From Watersipora subatra (Eukaryota > Bryozoa > Gymnolaemata > Cheilostomatida > Watersiporidae), in the NCBI RefSeq assembly GCF_963576615.1, contig NC_088711.1:16710182-16774181 (forward strand): a stretch of 64,000 nucleotides of DNA. Direction: 5' to 3'. Positions 61,601 to 64,000 of this stretch are shown one piece after another. Under the pieces are notes generated by a model. It was given only the letters and a program-made list of their open reading frames with translations. It did no database searches and was not told the origin of the DNA. Numbering within the stretch: position 1 is the stretch's first letter; each line of letters opens with the position of its first letter. The translations under genes were made by a program, and so were the position numbers.

Positions 61601-63810
61601 GTATTGATACTGATATTATTGTCAATGAAGTTATTTACTTTCTACTAACAACTAGTAAGTTCCCGTACGGTGATGTAGTGACACCTGAGAGTACGCCAGT
61701 GCCGAAGGGCTGCGCTGGGTTGACAGGCGGATCAAGTTTCCATGAGGCGCTATAGTAGAGCGATGCTATGCGACGCCTTATGTCAAGGCATATGTCTGCA
61801 TATGAAACAACAAGAAAGCAAAACCTATGCGCAAGCACAAATGTGATGCCGTTGGTCGCAAAGGCCGTTTCCATAGCACAGAATGGCGCATCGTCCATGT
61901 GTTTCACTTCCACACAGCGACACTGAATCATGACAGACTGGCTGTGACACGGCTGTTCCCATGATGGCATTGTAGCTCCATATGGGAGTGTATCACTACT
62001 CTGTCGCTGTACAAAAACCTAATCTATGACCAGTAAATATTCAAGCGCCCAGCAGTGAAATATAAACAAGCACACATGTAATAGATAGCATGGAGCCATT
62101 GCCTTTTCATGACCCTTGAGTGAAAGAAATATGGTGAAACTCTCTTAACATGACTATTAACAACCCAACTACCACTATTTTTCAGCTTCCATTAGGTGTC
62201 ACCACATCAAATTGGCTTCCTCCTGAGATATGATTCATTGTAACAATTTGCTAGTGAGATAGCGGTTGAATGCCTTCACTAACACATTAATGGTCTACGT
62301 GTAACTTTAAACCATAACTGCCACATACAATTTTTATCGTATGTTCTAGGTAAATCAGACACGCTGATTCCGATTTTGTACTCAAAATAAAGATTGATCC
62401 ACTGACTTTCAAAGTGATGAAGGCTTTTTACAGCGTTTTAATATCGGTCTCGAAAACAACACAATTGGCAGAACAAGCTCCGCCCATAAATATGTGACGT
62501 AGCCTAGCTTTTTAGAAACGGAAGTTAGGGATGTTTAGTTCGATTTAGAATAATAAAGATAGGTGTTTTAAAACCCATTATCATCTAAACTCAGCCTTCA
62601 AAATAATCTCAGTTTTTTCTGAAAGGTAGATAAGCTATTTAACATTGCATATCTAAAACTGAGCTCAAAAAAGCATGATAACTACGCTAGCTTGTGATAA
62701 AGTGGCGCTTTTTGAGCTCATTTTTCTCGGCGTTCAGCTTATTAAACATCCTGTAACAAGCTACGAGCAATTTTAAATAATTTATTTACCTTTCATAATA
62801 GACAGAAGATTTTGCAGGCTGAATTTAGATAATAATGGGTTTTAAGACACCCATCTCTATCATTCTAAATCAGACTAAACATCCCTAACTTCCGTTCCTA
62901 AAAAGCTAGGCTATGTCACATATTTATGGACGAAGCTTGTCATGCCGATTGTGTTGTTTTCAAGACGGATATTGAAACGCTTTAAAAAGCCTTCATGACT
63001 TTGAAAGTTAGTGGACCAATCTTTATTTTGAGTACAAAATCGGAATCAGCATGTCTGATTTACCTTGAAAATATGATAAAGGTTGTATGTGGCAGTTATG
63101 GTTTACCCACTGATCATAAGCCGGCGCCCTGACCACGGAACCACGGCTGCTCTCTAGTGACCATCAAACAGGTAGAGTTAATCTACTAGACAAAAATTAC
63201 CTCCCCAACGATAAGAAGGAGTTTAACTGTGTAACGATAAAAAATAGAGAAAATTAGTAACCAATTAAAAACCGTTACCATCGATATAGATCAGCTAATG
63301 ATTGCTGTCACCAGCACAATACAATTTACACATATCATAAGTAAAGCAAATGAATGCTTACTTTTGTGTGAGGATGGCCATGTTTTTATTAAGAAACTCA
63401 AGGAGGATTGGGAGAAGAGGTTTGACCTGGTCAGTTCCCCTCTCCAGCAGATAGAAAGAGCCATAGACAGCTGCCAGTCTCGTGGGAATGTGGGTAGACT
63501 TGAGGGAGCCTTCAATTAACTTGTGGAGTTTCTCTTCAGCACCTGACTCCTGATACAAAGATTGCAAAGTACATCAATCATCGAATATACTGCAAAGAAT
63601 TATTATATTAAACACACATTGATCTCTGATGTATAAGTATTCAGACCATCTTACGATGGAATGCAGAGCTGCAGCCTTGCAGAGCCCAAGAAGCATGTAC
63701 TGGTTCATCAGCTCATCTTCTCCGCTGTGGTGATTAGAGAGAGCCCAAAAGGTCGAGTACATCCACTCATACTGAGATTTTTCATGGAACAGGTCAGATA
63801 GCATGACAGT
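58617..63810 (-). CDS. HTT: Huntingtin, C-terminal exons (5' part off the right edge)
   Basis: Huntingtin is a very large HEAT-repeat scaffold for vesicle transport and autophagy; this is its C-HEAT end. Exons in order: 63810-63655, 63549-63362, 61564-61447, 61348-61203, 60949-60800, 59713-59551, 59111-58908, 58766-58617. All are GT-AG, every phase agrees, and together they give 424 residues. Family-matching blocks are SDLFHEKSQYEWMYSTF, KLIEGSLKSTHIPTRLAAVY, LVTCMYTDQ, ISILFDRIRRGLPHEA, SQDIMNKVIGEFLSEQQPH and NPLSAAIWSLTCFFVSASS. The human counterparts (QDIMNKVIGEFLSNQQ, WSLSCFFVSAS) are nearly identical. The stop is at 58617-58619 after LDAMK. The polyglutamine region is at the other end of the protein and is not in this window. 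Intron 61565-63361 carries a palindromic element and an orphan open frame; intron 59714-60799 carries a minisatellite. Confidence 0.95.
59862..60782. repeat. Minisatellite, 63-bp unit, about 14.6 copies, huntingtin intron
   Basis: The unit contains agacaatctacagcctgtgg and caacctatgggaacaacaca. The period is 21 codons, so both strands are open for about 200 codons. Variants recur 189 bp (three units) apart. It lies in intron 59714-60799, ending 18 bases from the donor. Confidence 0.96.
61650..62006 (-). other. Orphan GC-richer open frame inside a huntingtin intron
   Basis: An open frame of about 125 codons on the huntingtin strand lies between an acceptor-like tttttgtacag (ending at 62007) and a stop at 61635. 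It reads VMIQCRCVEVKHMDDAPFCA, then YADICLDIRRRIASLYYSAS and WKLDPPVNPAQPFGTGV. It is clearly richer in GC than its surroundings and looks coding. It cannot be a huntingtin exon in this model, since exons 63362 and 61564 join directly in phase and in family alignment, and this frame has the wrong phase. It may be a retrocopied fragment, a nested gene exon or chance. I do not recognise it. Confidence 0.35.
62308..63105. mobile_element. 798-bp palindromic (foldback/MITE) element in a huntingtin intron
   Basis: The outer ends taaaccataactgccacata and, inverted, tatgtggcagttatggttta are perfect. Similarity continues inward along both arms: atccctaacttccgtt with aacggaagttagggat, and gagctcaaaaaagc with gcgctttttgagctc, almost to the centre near 62700. 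Flanking TA dinucleotides fit a TA-target DNA transposon. No transposase frame. Confidence 0.85.
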
Positions 63811-64000
63811 CTACAACCAAAAGAAACCTCTACCAGATACATTGCTGGCGCTGACAAAGCCAGAGGTTAACTGTTAACCATAGTTATCGGCAGCAAAAGT
63901 GAAGTCAGCAGTAAGTGATATGTTAGCATGCGAGAGAATCAAGATATTTAATGACAGAGAAGAGGTGTAACAATCTGAGAGCTTCATTTTGCATAGAACT

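Noticed and set aside
61635-61970. Open frame as a huntingtin exon
   Set aside because: Exon 63549-63362 joins 61564-61447 in phase, and the joined protein follows the family order without a gap; this frame is in the wrong phase. Kept as a separate orphan feature.

Overview
This is a window of nuclear DNA from an animal, not from a prokaryote. Genes are split by many GT-AG introns, coding exons are islands in AT-rich DNA, and the recognised proteins are eukaryotic: a ciliary dynein regulator, a GID/CTLH ubiquitin-ligase receptor, a mitochondrial acyl carrier protein and huntingtin. The gene set and the dense tRNA-like SINEs and minisatellites fit an invertebrate bilaterian, possibly a spiralian; I cannot name the species. 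Exon models were built by hand from splice sites, reading phase and remembered protein families.

Layout. (1) About 1-40,411, plus strand: one very long gene for a STAND NTPase. It has a Ser/Pro-rich N-terminal part (running off the left edge), a NACHT-type P-loop ATPase domain, a long helical middle and a C-terminal WD40-like propeller; about 34 exons and 1,900 codons are modelled. (2) 41,951-45,037, plus: DRC3/LRRC48, nine exons, 524 residues, complete. (3) 46,090-53,209, minus: GID4, four exons, 205 residues, complete. (4) 53,800-58,117, plus: NDUFAB1-type mitochondrial acyl carrier protein, four exons, 146 residues, complete. (5) 58,617 to beyond the right edge, minus: the last eight modelled exons (424 residues) of huntingtin. 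Genes 2/3 and 4/5 converge tail to tail; genes 3/4 diverge from a 590-bp shared upstream region.

The striking feature is the introns. About 15% of the window (roughly 10 kb) is tandem repeat, in some 18 arrays with different units (13 to 63 bp), nearly one private minisatellite per larger intron. Several arrays abut or contain splice junctions, so donor- or acceptor-like sequences have been copied many times. Two arrays show 10-unit higher-order repeats. One array in a GID4 intron carries about 50 copies of a TGACTCAGC (ARE/MARE-like) motif. Many unit lengths are multiples of three, so the longest open frames here are repeat artefacts.

Mobile DNA includes a tRNA-like SINE family (at least five copies), an hAT-like MITE, a 798-bp palindromic element in a huntingtin intron, a foldback structure flanked by direct repeats, and a diverged dispersed repeat pair. 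The genes do not form an operon or a single pathway. The adjacency of DRC3 and GID4 resembles their close linkage on human 17p11.2 and may be ancient microsynteny.
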